NCBI RefSeq assembly: GCF_008642315.1
Contig: NZ_CP029192.1
Location: forward strand, 1,612,001 to 1,676,000
Direction: 5' to 3'
Length of the DNA: 64,000 nt
Source of the DNA: Streptomyces venezuelae
GTDB taxonomy: Bacteria > Actinomycetota > Actinomycetes > Streptomycetales > Streptomycetaceae
Below are positions 26,480 through 34,843 of this stretch, in pieces (position 1 is the stretch's first letter; the number at the start of each line of letters is the position of its first letter). A program made the position numbers and the translations under genes. Below the pieces are notes generated by a model, which was given only the letters and a program-made list of their open reading frames with translations, ran no database searches and was not told where the DNA came from.

Positions 26480-26955
26480 TCAATCCACTCCCCATGGGGC
26501 GATCGTGAAGGCGACGCCCGTCTCGTGCACCAGCACGTAGCCGGATGCCGCGTACGCCTCGCCCGGGGCGAGCCTCTCCTCGGCCTGGAGGGCCCGGAAC
26601 GCCTTCAGGGCATCGAGCACCGGACCCGGCAGCGGTAGCGCCCGTTCACCCGCAAGAGACTCGGTGTCCTTCTCCACCACGTCACGGCTGCCCATCATCG
26701 TGCGCGTGTCGGCAATGTCGATCGTGGCGTTCTCCAGATCGACGTCTTCTCACCGGAGGCCGCAGACGTCGGCCGGGCGGAGCCCCATCAGTGACAGGAG
26801 AAGCGCAGCGCAGAGACGCTCCCCTCTGATGCCATGAATGAACTTCTGGACCTCCTCGACATTCCAGGGCGGCACCTCCTCCTTGGTCTTGCGCTCTTGG
26901 TGACGCCAAGCAGCTGGCCCGGCACCGTCCGCGACCGCCTTCAGAGACGGCGGGA
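26480..26955 (-). pseudogene. Tyrosine recombinase (integrase) remnant
   Basis: On the minus strand, from about 26955, one frame reads EEVPPWNVEEVQKFIHGIRG, ALLLSLMGLRPADVCGLR, then a TGA stop at 26752-26750 where these integrases have Trp. It continues with EDVDLENATIDIADTRTMMG, VVEKDTESLAGERALPLPGP and GYVLVHETGVAFTIAPWGVD. This is the start and middle of the catalytic domain of streptomycete phage/ICE integrases. The first active-site Arg region is there, while the HxLRH and Tyr boxes are absent. So it is both stopped and truncated: a relic of an integrated element. Confidence 0.75.
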
Positions 26956-26960
26956 AGCAC

Positions 26961-26985
26961 TGAGCCCCGCGCGAAGCGGGGCTCA
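26961..26985 (-). terminator. Strong hairpin terminator after the lectin gene
   Basis: TGAGCCCCGC at 26961-26970 pairs perfectly with GCGGGGCTCA at 26976-26985 around a 5-base loop. It lies 48 bases beyond the stop of the lectin gene on the minus strand and just before the integrase relic. Confidence 0.75.
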
Positions 26986-27033
26986 GTTGACGGTGGGTCT
27001 CACGTGGGACGAGACCTCGACCCGGCCGGGCGG

Positions 27034-27600
27034 TCAGTCGATGAAGGAGAAGCGGCTGTTAGCGGCTGCGCTGCACGGCCATTGAATGAGGTCAGCGCCG
27101 TTGCCCCTGCTGGCGCCCTCAACGTTCAGGCACTTTCCGCTCTTCTTGTTCTTGAGCTGGAGCGTGCCGTCCGAATAGCCTTGCAGGTACCACAGACCGT
27201 TCGCCTGCTCGTTGCACGGCCACTGCACGACCTTGGCCCCGTTGGCGGTACTCCCGCCCTTGACGTTCATGCACTTCTTGCTGTGGTAGTTCTTGACCTG
27301 GACCGTGCCGTCGCTGGCCGCGTAGAACCCCCACCAGAGGTTTCCCTGCGAAGCACATGACCACTGGTCGAGCTGTACGCCGTTCCCGGTGTTCCACCCC
27401 GGCAGGTCGGCGCACTTCCCGGAGTGCACGAACTTCATGTAGCCCCAGCCGTCACCGGCCTGGGCCGAGTACTGCTGCCCCACACTCCGGCGCTCCACAG
27501 GACTGTCCTGGGCCGTGGCAGCGCCAGCGGGCAGGACAGTCGCGGCCAGTCCGGCAAGAACCGCTGATGCGGCGATGCCGGCCCTCTGAAGACTCAGCAT
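27034..27600 (-). CDS. Secreted ricin-type (R-type) lectin domain protein
   Basis: A 188-residue secreted protein made almost only of one beta-trefoil. I start at ATG 27600, which has GGGAG upstream and begins the signal peptide (LSLQRAGIAASAVLAGLAAT, cleavage after AGAATA). Three sugar-binding repeats follow: CADLPGWNTGNGVQLDQWSC, CMNVKGGSTANGAKVVQWPC and CLNVEGASRGNGADLIQWPC, each ending in the QxW strand and each with a Cys pair. No catalytic domain is attached, so it is probably a free lectin. It sits between an integrase relic and an exporter operon, in the mobile region. Confidence 0.88.
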   Translation of the reverse strand: MLSLQRAGIAASAVLAGLAATVLPAGAATAQDSPVERRSVGQQYSAQAGDGWGYMKFVHSGKCADLPGWNTGNGVQLDQWSCASQGNLWWGFYAASDGTVQVKNYHSKKCMNVKGGSTANGAKVVQWPCNEQANGLWYLQGYSDGTLQLKNKKSGKCLNVEGASRGNGADLIQWPCSAAANSRFSFID

Positions 27601-27983
27601 GTTTCTCCCCGTGTTCCGGTCCGTTCGCACCGGCCTTTCCGGTGCGATTTCCACGGAGGAGAACCTACGGAGAACCGACTCGTCGCAAATCAACCCAGGG
27701 GTGGCGAATTCGGTAAACCTTGGCAGTAGCCGCCGTAAACCTGCACCGTAGTGCTCGCGCGTCCGGTCGGCCCGCGTCGAGCTCCTCGTGCATCCGCTCC
27801 CCCGCCGTCACGCTCACCTCGGCGGCCAGGGTCAGTCCGTCTCCGCGGACGCGCCACATGCCGATCTCAGGATGCCGCACGACACGCACCAGCCCTTGAT
27901 CCGGCCTGCGGGCAGTTGGTTCGTCCAGTGCTGTGCAGCGGCAACCCAGATGCGGCCCAGGTCAGGTACGCCGCGGTCAGAGC
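27601..27983. other. Non-coding or decayed stretch between lectin and exporter genes
   Basis: These 383 bases hold the lectin promoter region at the left and otherwise no gene I can support. A 74-codon open frame on the minus strand (27889-27665) reads RVVRHPEIGMWRVRGDGLTL and looks somewhat protein-like, but has no clear ribosome binding site and no family I recognise. It may be a relic. Confidence 0.4.
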
Positions 27984-29393
27984 TCAGATGCGTGTTTTGC
28001 GTACATGTCCTTCCGCTGTGACTGCCGGGCCGTGCACGGGCCCGGGGTCAGGCCGGTCGCGGAGTCGGAGACTGATCAGCGCGGTGATCGTGAAGGCGGC
28101 GGCCTGGTAAAGCATGGCGTGCCGAAACGCGGAGTCCGCGTCGGCGGCTGGGGCGTGATAGGCGAGTCCGGCCGCGGTCACTCCGATGGATCCGCCGAGC
28201 TGTTGCGCTGTGGGCAGCAGTCCGGAGACAGAACCGGTGGCGGGGCCGCGCACCTCGGCCAGGACCAGAGTGAACACCGACGCGGTGAAGGCCCCGAACG
28301 CGGTTCCGCCGACGGCCAACACGGGCAGTGCCGCCTGGCGGCCCGCCGCCGAGCCGACGAGCGGGGCCAGCGCCAGGCACATCCCGGCCAGCACCACGGA
28401 CGCGACGGTGAGCACCGTCGGCCCGTGCCGGCGGGTGAGAGCGGGCGCGGCTCTGCTTCCGGCGACGGCGGCGGCAGCGAACGGCGCCGACGTCAGCGCG
28501 GCCGACAGGGCCGAGTACCCGACGGCGGACTGAAGGTGGAGGAAGAGCAGGTACGTGAAGGAGGGCACGCCTGTGTTGAACACGAACACCAGCAGCGTGC
28601 CCCTCCGTGCCGGCCGGTCACGCAGCACCGCTGGATGGATCAGCGGATCGGGCCGGTGCTGGAGGCTCCGGACGAAGTAGCCGAGAGAGGCCACGGCCAC
28701 GGCGAAACCGGCCCACGTCCACCAGGGCCAGCCGGCTTCCCGCCCCAGCGCCAAGGGCAGGATCAGCGCGCCGGCTCCCACAGTGACCAGCAGCGCACCC
28801 AGCTTGTCGACGCGGAGTCCCTCCGCCCCGCGGGTGCGGGGCAGCGCGGTCGCGCCGGCCAGCGAGGCGAGCGCCACCGGCACGGTGAGGAGCATCACCG
28901 GCCGCCAGCCGAGGCCGAGCAGGTCGGCACTGAGGACGAGGCCGCCGATCAGCGGCCCGGCCAGTGACGCGACGGCCATGGTGGCGCCGTACAGTCCCAG
29001 GGCGCGCGGCCGACTCGATGCCGCAGTGGTTGCCTGGATGAGCGACAGCACCTGGGGGGCGACCAGGCCGCTGCCCGCGCCCTGCAGCAGCCGGGCCGCG
29101 ATCAGGGACGCGGCGTCGGGGGCACATGCCCCGGCCACCGAGCCCGCGATGAAGACCATGGTGCCCGCCACGAACAGCCGGCGGTAGCCGTACCGCTCGC
29201 CCAGCCGCGCGGCGGGGATGAGAAGGCACGCGTACGTCAGGGTGTATCCGGCGAGGACCAGTTGCACGGCGCCCGGGCCGGCGCCCAGAGCGGTCTGGAT
29301 CGCCGGCGCGGCGACCTGGGCGACAGTGACGTTGAGCAGCTGCACGAACGTGGCGCTGAGCACCACCGGCAGCACGAGGCGTCCGTGGTTCAC
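27984..29393 (-). CDS. DHA2-type MFS drug/metabolite exporter
   Basis: A 469-residue proton-driven exporter with about 14 membrane segments, as in the DHA2 (EmrB/QacA) family. The loop 2-3 motif is PAARLGERYGYRRLFVAG at about 60-77, and motif C-like GPLIGGLVL is near 145. It overlaps the hydrolase gene upstream by 4 bases (ATGA), so the two are made together. The divergent LysR regulator probably controls both. The substrate is unknown; an ester product of, or substrate for, the hydrolase is a fair guess. Confidence 0.9.
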   Translation of the reverse strand: MNHGRLVLPVVLSATFVQLLNVTVAQVAAPAIQTALGAGPGAVQLVLAGYTLTYACLLIPAARLGERYGYRRLFVAGTMVFIAGSVAGACAPDAASLIAARLLQGAGSGLVAPQVLSLIQATTAASSRPRALGLYGATMAVASLAGPLIGGLVLSADLLGLGWRPVMLLTVPVALASLAGATALPRTRGAEGLRVDKLGALLVTVGAGALILPLALGREAGWPWWTWAGFAVAVASLGYFVRSLQHRPDPLIHPAVLRDRPARRGTLLVFVFNTGVPSFTYLLFLHLQSAVGYSALSAALTSAPFAAAAVAGSRAAPALTRRHGPTVLTVASVVLAGMCLALAPLVGSAAGRQAALPVLAVGGTAFGAFTASVFTLVLAEVRGPATGSVSGLLPTAQQLGGSIGVTAAGLAYHAPAADADSAFRHAMLYQAAAFTITALISLRLRDRPDPGPVHGPAVTAEGHVRKTRI

Positions 29394-30235
29394 GGCAGCA
29401 GCACCGCGGCGAGCTCACGGGGCCGGGCGGCGAACGGGCTGTGGCTGCCCGGGAGGGTGCGCACGGCGAACGGGGTGCCGGGCATGGCCCGGTCGGCTTC
29501 CGCGATCATCAGGTCCTGGACGGCCGGTGGCAGCGCCCGGTCGTCCGCGCAGCGTACGAAGGTCCGCGGGATGCGTCCCCAGCGGCCGGGGGTCACGATG
29601 ACCGGGGTGGTGGGGATCGCCAGCGGCAGATCGGTGCTCAGTGCCGAGCGCCAGCGGGCGAAGCGGTCCATGGGGGTGTCGTGGTAGTGGGTCTGCCGCA
29701 ATTCTTCGACGTAGGCGGGATCCTGCGAGAGAGGGTTGATCCGTACGGCGCCCAGTTCCCCGGGGTCGCCCAGGTTGAGGCTCTGGCCTCGTGCCGTGGC
29801 GTTCTCGGGCGAGCCGAGATAGTCGAGGAATCGCCGCCGTCCGGCGGGCACGAAGGCCGAGAGGTAGACGATTTCGTCGACGAGTTCGGGGGCCCGCTCG
29901 GCGGCCAGTGAGGCGGGGCCGCCGCCCGCGCTGTGTGCCACGAGCACGACGCGACGGTGGTGGCGGGCCTGGGTCAGCGTGTCCAGTACGGGCTCGGCGC
30001 ACTCGTCCATCGTCATGGCGGCGAGCGTGGACCTCTCGGTCAGCATGCCCGGCTGGCCCGGCTGGAGGTATCCGCTGGGCAGTGGTGCATCGAAGCCGTG
30101 TCCCGGCAGGTCGACGGCCATGCTCGCGGCACCGAGTCCGGCGAGTGCGCGCTGCGTCGCCGCCCACTGCCCGGAGCCGTGCCAGGCCCCGTGCACAAGG
30201 ACGAAGACGGTGTCTGTAAAGGATGGACGAGTCAT
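29390..30235 (-). CDS. Alpha/beta hydrolase
   Basis: A 281-residue cytoplasmic hydrolase. The oxyanion motif LVHGAWHGSGQW is at about 13-24, the nucleophile elbow VAHSAGGG at about 97-104 with Ser, and the final His in PGSHSPFA at about 263-270. The shape is that of plant-methylesterase-like and streptomycete esterases (AHSAGG elbow, GAWHG motif). It is the first gene of a two-gene operon with the exporter and starts 91 bases from the divergent LysR gene. It also overlaps the start of the exporter gene, so the stoichiometry is linked. Confidence 0.88.
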   Translation of the reverse strand: MTRPSFTDTVFVLVHGAWHGSGQWAATQRALAGLGAASMAVDLPGHGFDAPLPSGYLQPGQPGMLTERSTLAAMTMDECAEPVLDTLTQARHHRRVVLVAHSAGGGPASLAAERAPELVDEIVYLSAFVPAGRRRFLDYLGSPENATARGQSLNLGDPGELGAVRINPLSQDPAYVEELRQTHYHDTPMDRFARWRSALSTDLPLAIPTTPVIVTPGRWGRIPRTFVRCADDRALPPAVQDLMIAEADRAMPGTPFAVRTLPGSHSPFAARPRELAAVLLP

Positions 30236-30297
30236 GACTGCATCCCATGCGAACCCGGCCCGGCCATCCAGTGAAAGATCTGAGAAGCTGCCCCACG

Positions 30298-30312
30298 ATA
30301 CCTATGGGATAT
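30298..30312. promoter_or_regulatory. Possible LysR box (T-N11-A)
   Basis: ATACCTATGGGATAT lies 14 bases before the LysR start codon, within the 91-base divergent region. It contains T-N11-A (30299 to 30311) with ATA/TAT ends, the shape LysR regulators bind. Position favours autoregulation plus control of the hydrolase-exporter operon. Confidence 0.4.
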
Positions 30313-30326
30313 GACGGGAGGCCGGC

Positions 30327-31280
30327 ATGGAGGCGCGGCATCTGAGGTACGCGCTGGCCCTGGCCGAGCACGAGCACTTCGGCCGGGCGGCCGGCGCCCT
30401 GGGCATCGCGCAGCCTCCGCTCTCCAAGCAGATCGCCGACCTCGAACGGGAGGTGGGCAGCCGCTTGTTCGATCGCACCCGCCAGGGGGTGTTCCCGACC
30501 GCTGCGGGCGCGGCGTTCCTGGCCCGGGCCCGCAGGGCGCTCGACGAGATCACGGCGGCCTCGGTCGACGCGGCCAGGGCGGCACGCGGCGAGACGGGCC
30601 GGCTGCGCCTGGGGTTCATCGCCTCGGCGCTGCTCGAACCTCTGCCGGACGTCCTGGGCCGGTTCGGCCGTGAACGGCCCGACGTACGGCTGGAACTGCA
30701 CGAGATGGCGACCAACCGCAGCACGGCCGCGCTCGTCGCCGGCGAACTGGACGTGGCGATCGGCCTCGGCCGACCACGGGGCGTCGGGGCCGAGAAGTTG
30801 GTGTCGGTCCCGATCGGACACGACCACCTGGTCGCGGTCGTGAGCAGCACACACCCGTACGCGGGTCAGGCTTCGGTGGACGTGGACCAACTGCGCCGAC
30901 AGCCACTGATCCTGGCGCCGGACGAGGACGAGCCCGCCGTCGTCACCGGGCTGCGAACCCTGCTGGGCAAGGACTCCGCGACGCTCACCGGCGCGACCGT
31001 CGCGAGGGACATCCACACCATCATCGGCCTCGCCGCCTGCGGCGTGGGTGTCGGTCTGGGGCCCTCCCGCATGCTGACGGCCCCACGGCGGGGCACGTGG
31101 TTCTGTGAGGTGACCCCGCACACACCTCTGCCCGATCTGGTCCTGTCCTTCCAAGTCCGGGACCGCTCCCCGGCCCTGAACGCCTTCCTCGACGTCATCC
31201 GCACGAACTGCCCCGACGTGGGTGCCGCGCTCGACCACCGGCTCGGCCCACCCGCGCGCACCAAAGGGGCAACGGGATGA
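30327..31280 (+). CDS. LysR family transcriptional regulator
   Basis: A 317-residue regulator: HTH at 1-60 (MEARHLRYALALAEHEHFGR, then AAGALGIAQPPLSKQIADLE), and a substrate-binding domain at about 90-295 with LRLGFIASALLEPLPDVL. It reads away from the hydrolase-exporter operon, the normal place for its target. The last seven codons lie inside a 30-base sequence repeated in inverted orientation at 34524-34553, so the C-terminal end may have been changed by insertion of, or recombination with, a mobile element. Confidence 0.92.
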   Translation: MEARHLRYALALAEHEHFGRAAGALGIAQPPLSKQIADLEREVGSRLFDRTRQGVFPTAAGAAFLARARRALDEITAASVDAARAARGETGRLRLGFIASALLEPLPDVLGRFGRERPDVRLELHEMATNRSTAALVAGELDVAIGLGRPRGVGAEKLVSVPIGHDHLVAVVSSTHPYAGQASVDVDQLRRQPLILAPDEDEPAVVTGLRTLLGKDSATLTGATVARDIHTIIGLAACGVGVGLGPSRMLTAPRRGTWFCEVTPHTPLPDLVLSFQVRDRSPALNAFLDVIRTNCPDVGAALDHRLGPPARTKGATG

Positions 31281-31290
31281 TCTTGAAGCC
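31261..31290 (+). repeat. Left copy of a 30-base perfect inverted repeat
   Basis: CCAAAGGGGCAACGGGATGA and the ten bases after it are the exact reverse complement of 34524-34553. Together they enclose 3.3 kb of accessory DNA. Flanks just outside are similar but not the same (CGCGCA and CGCGTA). Terminal repeats of an element, or two relics of one insertion sequence in opposite orientation, would both explain it. Confidence 0.75.
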
Positions 31291-31305
31291 CTGATCTGCT
31301 CGGAT

Positions 31306-31930
31306 TTACGTGCGGCGGTGTGCAGCGGGGTCGCGTTCGGCGACGTGCCGGGCGATCGAGCCGACGCCGGGACGGGCGTACCGCTCCAGGGAGCGGACGG
31401 ATGCGTGGCGGGAGCGGGCCAGCAGCATCGGGGTAGAGGTGCCGTCCTCCGCGTCGTGTGTCAGGGCAGTGACGTAGCCGGTGCAGCGTCCAGCCGTCCA
31501 GGTCCTCGATGTCGTCGGGTGAGGCGAGGGAGTTGGCCAGCAGCCGGGTGTTCTCCTCGAAGATCTCCTCAGCCCGGCGATAGGAGAGCCGGGCCCGGCC
31601 GGTCTCCGGGCACACGCCGAGTGCCGGGGTTCCGGCCGGGGCCTTGCGGTCGGTGAGGAACAGCGGGCCACGGGTGCGGCGGGCGATGAGGCGGGGCAGC
31701 AGCTGGGCGGTGCCGGACTGCCAGTGAATCCACTCGGTCACCCTGCCCTTGGCTGTGATCCTGCCGCGCTTGTCCGGTGGGTAGATGTCTGCCACGTTGA
31801 GGCACAACACCTCGTCGGCCCGTGCGCGGACTCGTAGAACATCTCCCACTGCGTCTTCTCCCGCAGCGCGACGTCGAGGCCTCGGACGAGCAGCACACGG
31901 CGTCTTACCGATCGGCACCGAGCCGCTGCC
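31306..31930 (-). pseudogene. Tyrosine recombinase remnant with two frameshifts
   Basis: Three frames on the minus strand join into the end of one integrase: VRGLDVALREKTQWEMFYES, then (shift near 31824) RADEVLCLNVADIYPPDKRG, ITAKGRVTEWIHWQSGTAQL and DLDGWTLHRLRH, then (shift near 31468) ALTHDAEDGTSTPMLLARSR and HASVRSLERYARPGVGSIAR. The HxLRH box and the active-site Tyr (LERYARPG) are present, so the coding end is full length, but the reading frame is broken twice. It is a second decayed integrase, different from the one at 26480. Confidence 0.8.
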
Positions 31931-31989
31931 CGAAGCCATGCCACCTCCGCGCGGTAGATGGCATCCGACTGGCCGGGCGCCGGAACCAG

Positions 31990-32709
31990 CTACGCGCTCT
32001 GGGCCAGCAGACCGGCGTCGATGACCTCAGCGATAAGGGCGGCGCCGCGGCTGTTCTGGTGGATGTGGTCGGTCGTGAGCACGAGACCTCGCCGCCGCGA
32101 GATCGTGTCGAGGCTGCGGCGCAGCACTGCGTGCTGGACGAGGACGCCGACGCCTGCTGCGGGCGTCACCTCCCGGTATGAAATCGGCGGTGCGTCCGCT
32201 TGGCGCAGTTCCTCGATCTGGCGTTCGTGGAGCGGAAGGTAGGCCACCTCGTTGGTGGCGGCGACCTCGGCGATCATCCGGCTGTACTCCTGCGATGCCT
32301 TTGCCGCTGGTCCGTCGAGTTGTTGGCCGAGTACCGGTAGCAACAGCAGACCGATCGTCGCGTCGGTCTCCGCTCGCAGCCGTGCGACGACGGCTCCCAG
32401 GCACTGTTGGAACCAGCCGGCCGACGGGCGATCGGGTAGCTGTTTGCGTTCCATGGCCTGCTCGACGGGGTAACCGGCAAGGCTCGCTCGGGCGTCGTTG
32501 GTCCCGATCAACACGGTGATCACATCGGGTGGGTTCGTGACGACGGCATCGAGGCGCTGCAAGAGGTTGTAGGCGAAGTCGCCGTTGGCGCCGAAACGGG
32601 CAAGCTGCATGTCACCGAGAGGGTGGCGTCGTCCGAGAAGATCCAGGTAGTCGACGCTGAACTGCGCGCGGGTGAGGCTGTCGCCGAGGCACGCGATGCG
32701 TGTCGTCAC
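31990..32709 (-). CDS. SGNH/GDSL-type hydrolase
   Basis: A 239-residue cytoplasmic SGNH hydrolase starting at GTG 32709, overlapping the cupin stop by 4 bases. Block I is ACLGDSLTRAQF at 6-17 with Ser, block II Gly in RFGANGDFAYN, block III LIGTNDARAS with Asn, and block V TTDHIHQNSRG near 218 with Asp and His. All four catalytic blocks are intact. There is no signal peptide, so it acts inside the cell, unlike the esterase at 21627. It is the last gene of a group AraC-cupin-hydrolase on the same strand. Confidence 0.85.
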   Translation of the reverse strand: MTTRIACLGDSLTRAQFSVDYLDLLGRRHPLGDMQLARFGANGDFAYNLLQRLDAVVTNPPDVITVLIGTNDARASLAGYPVEQAMERKQLPDRPSAGWFQQCLGAVVARLRAETDATIGLLLLPVLGQQLDGPAAKASQEYSRMIAEVAATNEVAYLPLHERQIEELRQADAPPISYREVTPAAGVGVLVQHAVLRRSLDTISRRRGLVLTTDHIHQNSRGAALIAEVIDAGLLAQSA

Positions 32710-33176
32710 GGCGCTTCCTCCGGGCTGGGCGTGCCGACGCGTTCGGTCGGGCGGGTGTCGATCCGAGGACGGTGGTCGGTGCAGAGGGTCGCAGTGATGG
32801 CCAGGATGGTCGTCGGCCCCTCCATGTCGACCACGTGCCATACCCCGGCCGGGTTGATGGTGGCCTCGCCCGGCCCGAGCAGAACGTGGTCGGGCACCCC
32901 GTCCACGTCGCGGGTGACCGTCACGGACCCGCTGAGGCAAACGACCAGTTCGTCGCCTGCAGGGTGGCTCTCCCAATGGTCGCCGAGCCCGTCGCCGTCG
33001 AAGATCATCACCATCCGGCCCTCGGCGCCGTCTGCCGCGACCGCGGCGCTGTAGGCCTGGAGCACCTCCGGGTCCCAGGTGAAACCCTCGACGGGTTTCG
33101 CTGTCGATCCCAGTCCGAGGTGCACGGGGATGGTCCGCAGGTCCATGGCATTGCGTTCGTGGTTGACGAGTCTCAT
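32706..33176 (-). CDS. Cupin-fold protein
   Basis: A 156-residue single cupin. Motif 1 is DGLGDHWESHPAGDELVVCL (about 66-85), with His and Glu ligands, and motif 2 is PGEATINPAGVWHVVDM (about 106-122), with His. A metal-dependent isomerase, dioxygenase-like enzyme or ligand-binding regulator would be possible. ATG 33176 lacks a good ribosome binding site; the internal ATG at 33146 is an alternative. Overlap with the SGNH hydrolase gene (GTGA) ties the two together. Confidence 0.78.
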   Translation of the reverse strand: MRLVNHERNAMDLRTIPVHLGLGSTAKPVEGFTWDPEVLQAYSAAVAADGAEGRMVMIFDGDGLGDHWESHPAGDELVVCLSGSVTVTRDVDGVPDHVLLGPGEATINPAGVWHVVDMEGPTTILAITATLCTDHRPRIDTRPTERVGTPSPEEAP

Positions 33177-33258
33177 GCCGACGATCGTCCACGCCAGCGA
33201 TCGGGCGGTCTTGAAGAAAAGGGAAGAGAAGCCGACGCGAAGGGCAGACGGTTGGCGG

Positions 33259-34095
33259 CTACCCGGCTCCGAGGAGGACTTCGTTGCGACGCCAGGCCGT
33301 CGGCGATCGGCCCGTGAACTCGCGCCAGTCCCGGACGAGATGGGCCTGGTCGGCATAGCCAGAGACGGTTGCCACATCGCCCCACGGGAGTGGGTCCCGC
33401 GCCGCCGCCAGTTCGTGCGCGTGCTCGAAGCGCAAGACTCGGGCGAAGGTCTTCGGCGACAGGCCCACCTCACCGCGAAACCGCTCGGTGAGGTACCGAC
33501 GGCTCCAGCCGAGTTCCGCGGCGACCGCACCAACCTGGACGCAACCCCGCGCGGCGACGAGGCGGCGCCATGCCTCGGCTACCTCGGGGCGCACCCAACG
33601 CACATGGTCGCCGCAGGCACCACGGCCGACAGCCCGGAGGAGCAATTCGTCCAGCGCGGTGAACCGCGCCGCCCATGTTGTCGCCGATCGGAGCCGGTCG
33701 ACCAACTCGACGGCAAACGCTCCGAGAAGCTCGTCAAGTGGGACCAGTCGGTGGGCGAGCTCGGCGGACGGCATGCCGTAGATGGCCCGGGCCCCGAGCG
33801 GTGTCAGCGATACCTGGACACCTTGCTGGCGTCCGTCGTGGTGAATCGCGACGGACCGGCGCATCAGACCGCCGGCCACGCTGCCGAATCGGGTGACGGG
33901 TGACCCGTCGTCAACGCCCGCCGCCACCTCCAAAGGATCTGACAGGCTGATCACCGCAGTGAGCGCGCGGCTCGGCGGGCCGCAGTGCACCCCCGTCGGG
34001 AACCCGCGGAGGTCGAAGCCGACGTACGAGTCGACGTACTCCCGCAAGACGGGCGCCGGACGTGCACCGATCCCGGTGGCCGTGTGGTCCTCCAT
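33259..34095 (-). CDS. AraC family transcriptional regulator
   Basis: A 278-residue regulator, started at ATG 34095. The N-terminal part (about 1-150) is a ligand-binding domain of the AraC_binding/DUF6597-like type (PVLREYVDSYVGFDLRG, LTPLGARAIYGMPSAEL). The C-terminal HTH pair at about 175-275 has EVAEAWRRLVAARG, VAAELGWSRRYLTERFRGEV, GLSPKTFARVLRFEHA and DQAHLVRDWREFTGRSPTAW. It is intact. It lies 82 bases upstream of the cupin-hydrolase pair and probably regulates it. Confidence 0.88.
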   Translation of the reverse strand: MEDHTATGIGARPAPVLREYVDSYVGFDLRGFPTGVHCGPPSRALTAVISLSDPLEVAAGVDDGSPVTRFGSVAGGLMRRSVAIHHDGRQQGVQVSLTPLGARAIYGMPSAELAHRLVPLDELLGAFAVELVDRLRSATTWAARFTALDELLLRAVGRGACGDHVRWVRPEVAEAWRRLVAARGCVQVGAVAAELGWSRRYLTERFRGEVGLSPKTFARVLRFEHAHELAAARDPLPWGDVATVSGYADQAHLVRDWREFTGRSPTAWRRNEVLLGAG

Positions 34096-34150
34096 TTTCG
34101 TCAGTGTACGAGCCGCCCAGCCCAGGAAGATCACAGTCCAAGGACCGATC

Positions 34151-34428
34151 ACCACCGTTTGCGGCTGGTGACGCGGTTCGCAGCGCTACATGTCCATTGG
34201 CCACAGCTGTACGAGAACAGGGCCGAGGAGTGCGCCACCGCCGCGGCCAAGTCCCCGGGAGCCGCCGCGTTGATCGCGTGTGTTGAGTACTCGCCGAACC
34301 GGTTGATGTGCTCGGTCAGGTACGGCGATGTGCGCCAGGTCTTCCGGGGCGATCTCCCGTCCCTCCTCCAGCAGCTGCCGCACGATCTCCGCGATGTCCA
34401 GGGCGTTGCGGATACGCGGCCCGTTCAA
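34151..34428 (-). pseudogene. Tn3 family transposase, C-terminal remnant with frameshift
   Basis: The minus strand reads MNGPRIRNALDIAEIVRQLL, EEGREIAPEDLAHI, then after a shift near 34325 YLTEHINRFGEYSTHAI. This matches the end of Tn3-family transposases, where the last helices read E-D-x-A-x-x-S/P-x-x-x-x-H-I-N-x-x-G-x-Y-S. Everything before it is missing, and the residues after STHAI are not typical. It is a short relic at the right edge of the segment enclosed by inverted repeats. Confidence 0.65.
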
Positions 34429-34523
34429 TTGATGTCACAACCCACCCCAGGCCCCGGACGACGCTCAACATCACCACCACCGACGACACTGAGCCGAATG
34501 GGTGACGGCCGACGGGCGCTCAC

Positions 34524-34553
34524 GGCTTCAAGATCATCCCGTTGCCCCTTTGG
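34524..34553 (-). repeat. Right copy of the 30-base perfect inverted repeat
   Basis: This is the reverse complement of 31261-31290 without mismatch. It lies just before an ISL3-like transposase end on the plus strand and 95 bases past the Tn3 remnant. Confidence 0.75.
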
Positions 34554-34649
34554 CGCGTATCTCGGTCACACCCCCAGATGTTCGGTCGCGCCGGATTCAA
34601 CCTGCTCCGCAAGCGAGTTCTCCTCGCCGTGACCGATGTCAGTGGCTGA
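34554..34649 (+). pseudogene. ISL3-type transposase, C-terminal remnant
   Basis: The plus-strand frame ending at TGA 34647-34649 reads SHPQMFGRAGFNLLRKRVLL, then AVTDVSG. ISL3-family transposases of streptomycetes end in a stretch of this type (QMYGRAGF-x-LLRKRxLL). Nothing in frame upstream of about 34560 looks like transposase, so only some 25 codons survive. The 194 bases after it, to 34843, contain nothing I recognise. Confidence 0.55.
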
Positions 34650-34843
34650 TGGAATGCTGCTTTCGACGGCGACACCGATAGCAGGAGCAGTGCGTGGGAA
34701 TGTGGGGGACCGGCCCGTTCGATTCATATCGACCCTGATGATGGCCCCAGAGAACCGCTGCCGGAGGTCCCGGTGTCGCTCCAGGCGGCAGCCAGGCGAC
34801 ATCGATCCGGTGCCCTACCGTCACGGAAGGACTGCGTCTCGAC

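Noticed and set aside
27665..27889. 74-codon minus-strand frame as a gene
   Set aside because: It looks somewhat protein-like but has no ribosome binding site and no recognisable family; kept only as a note on the gap.
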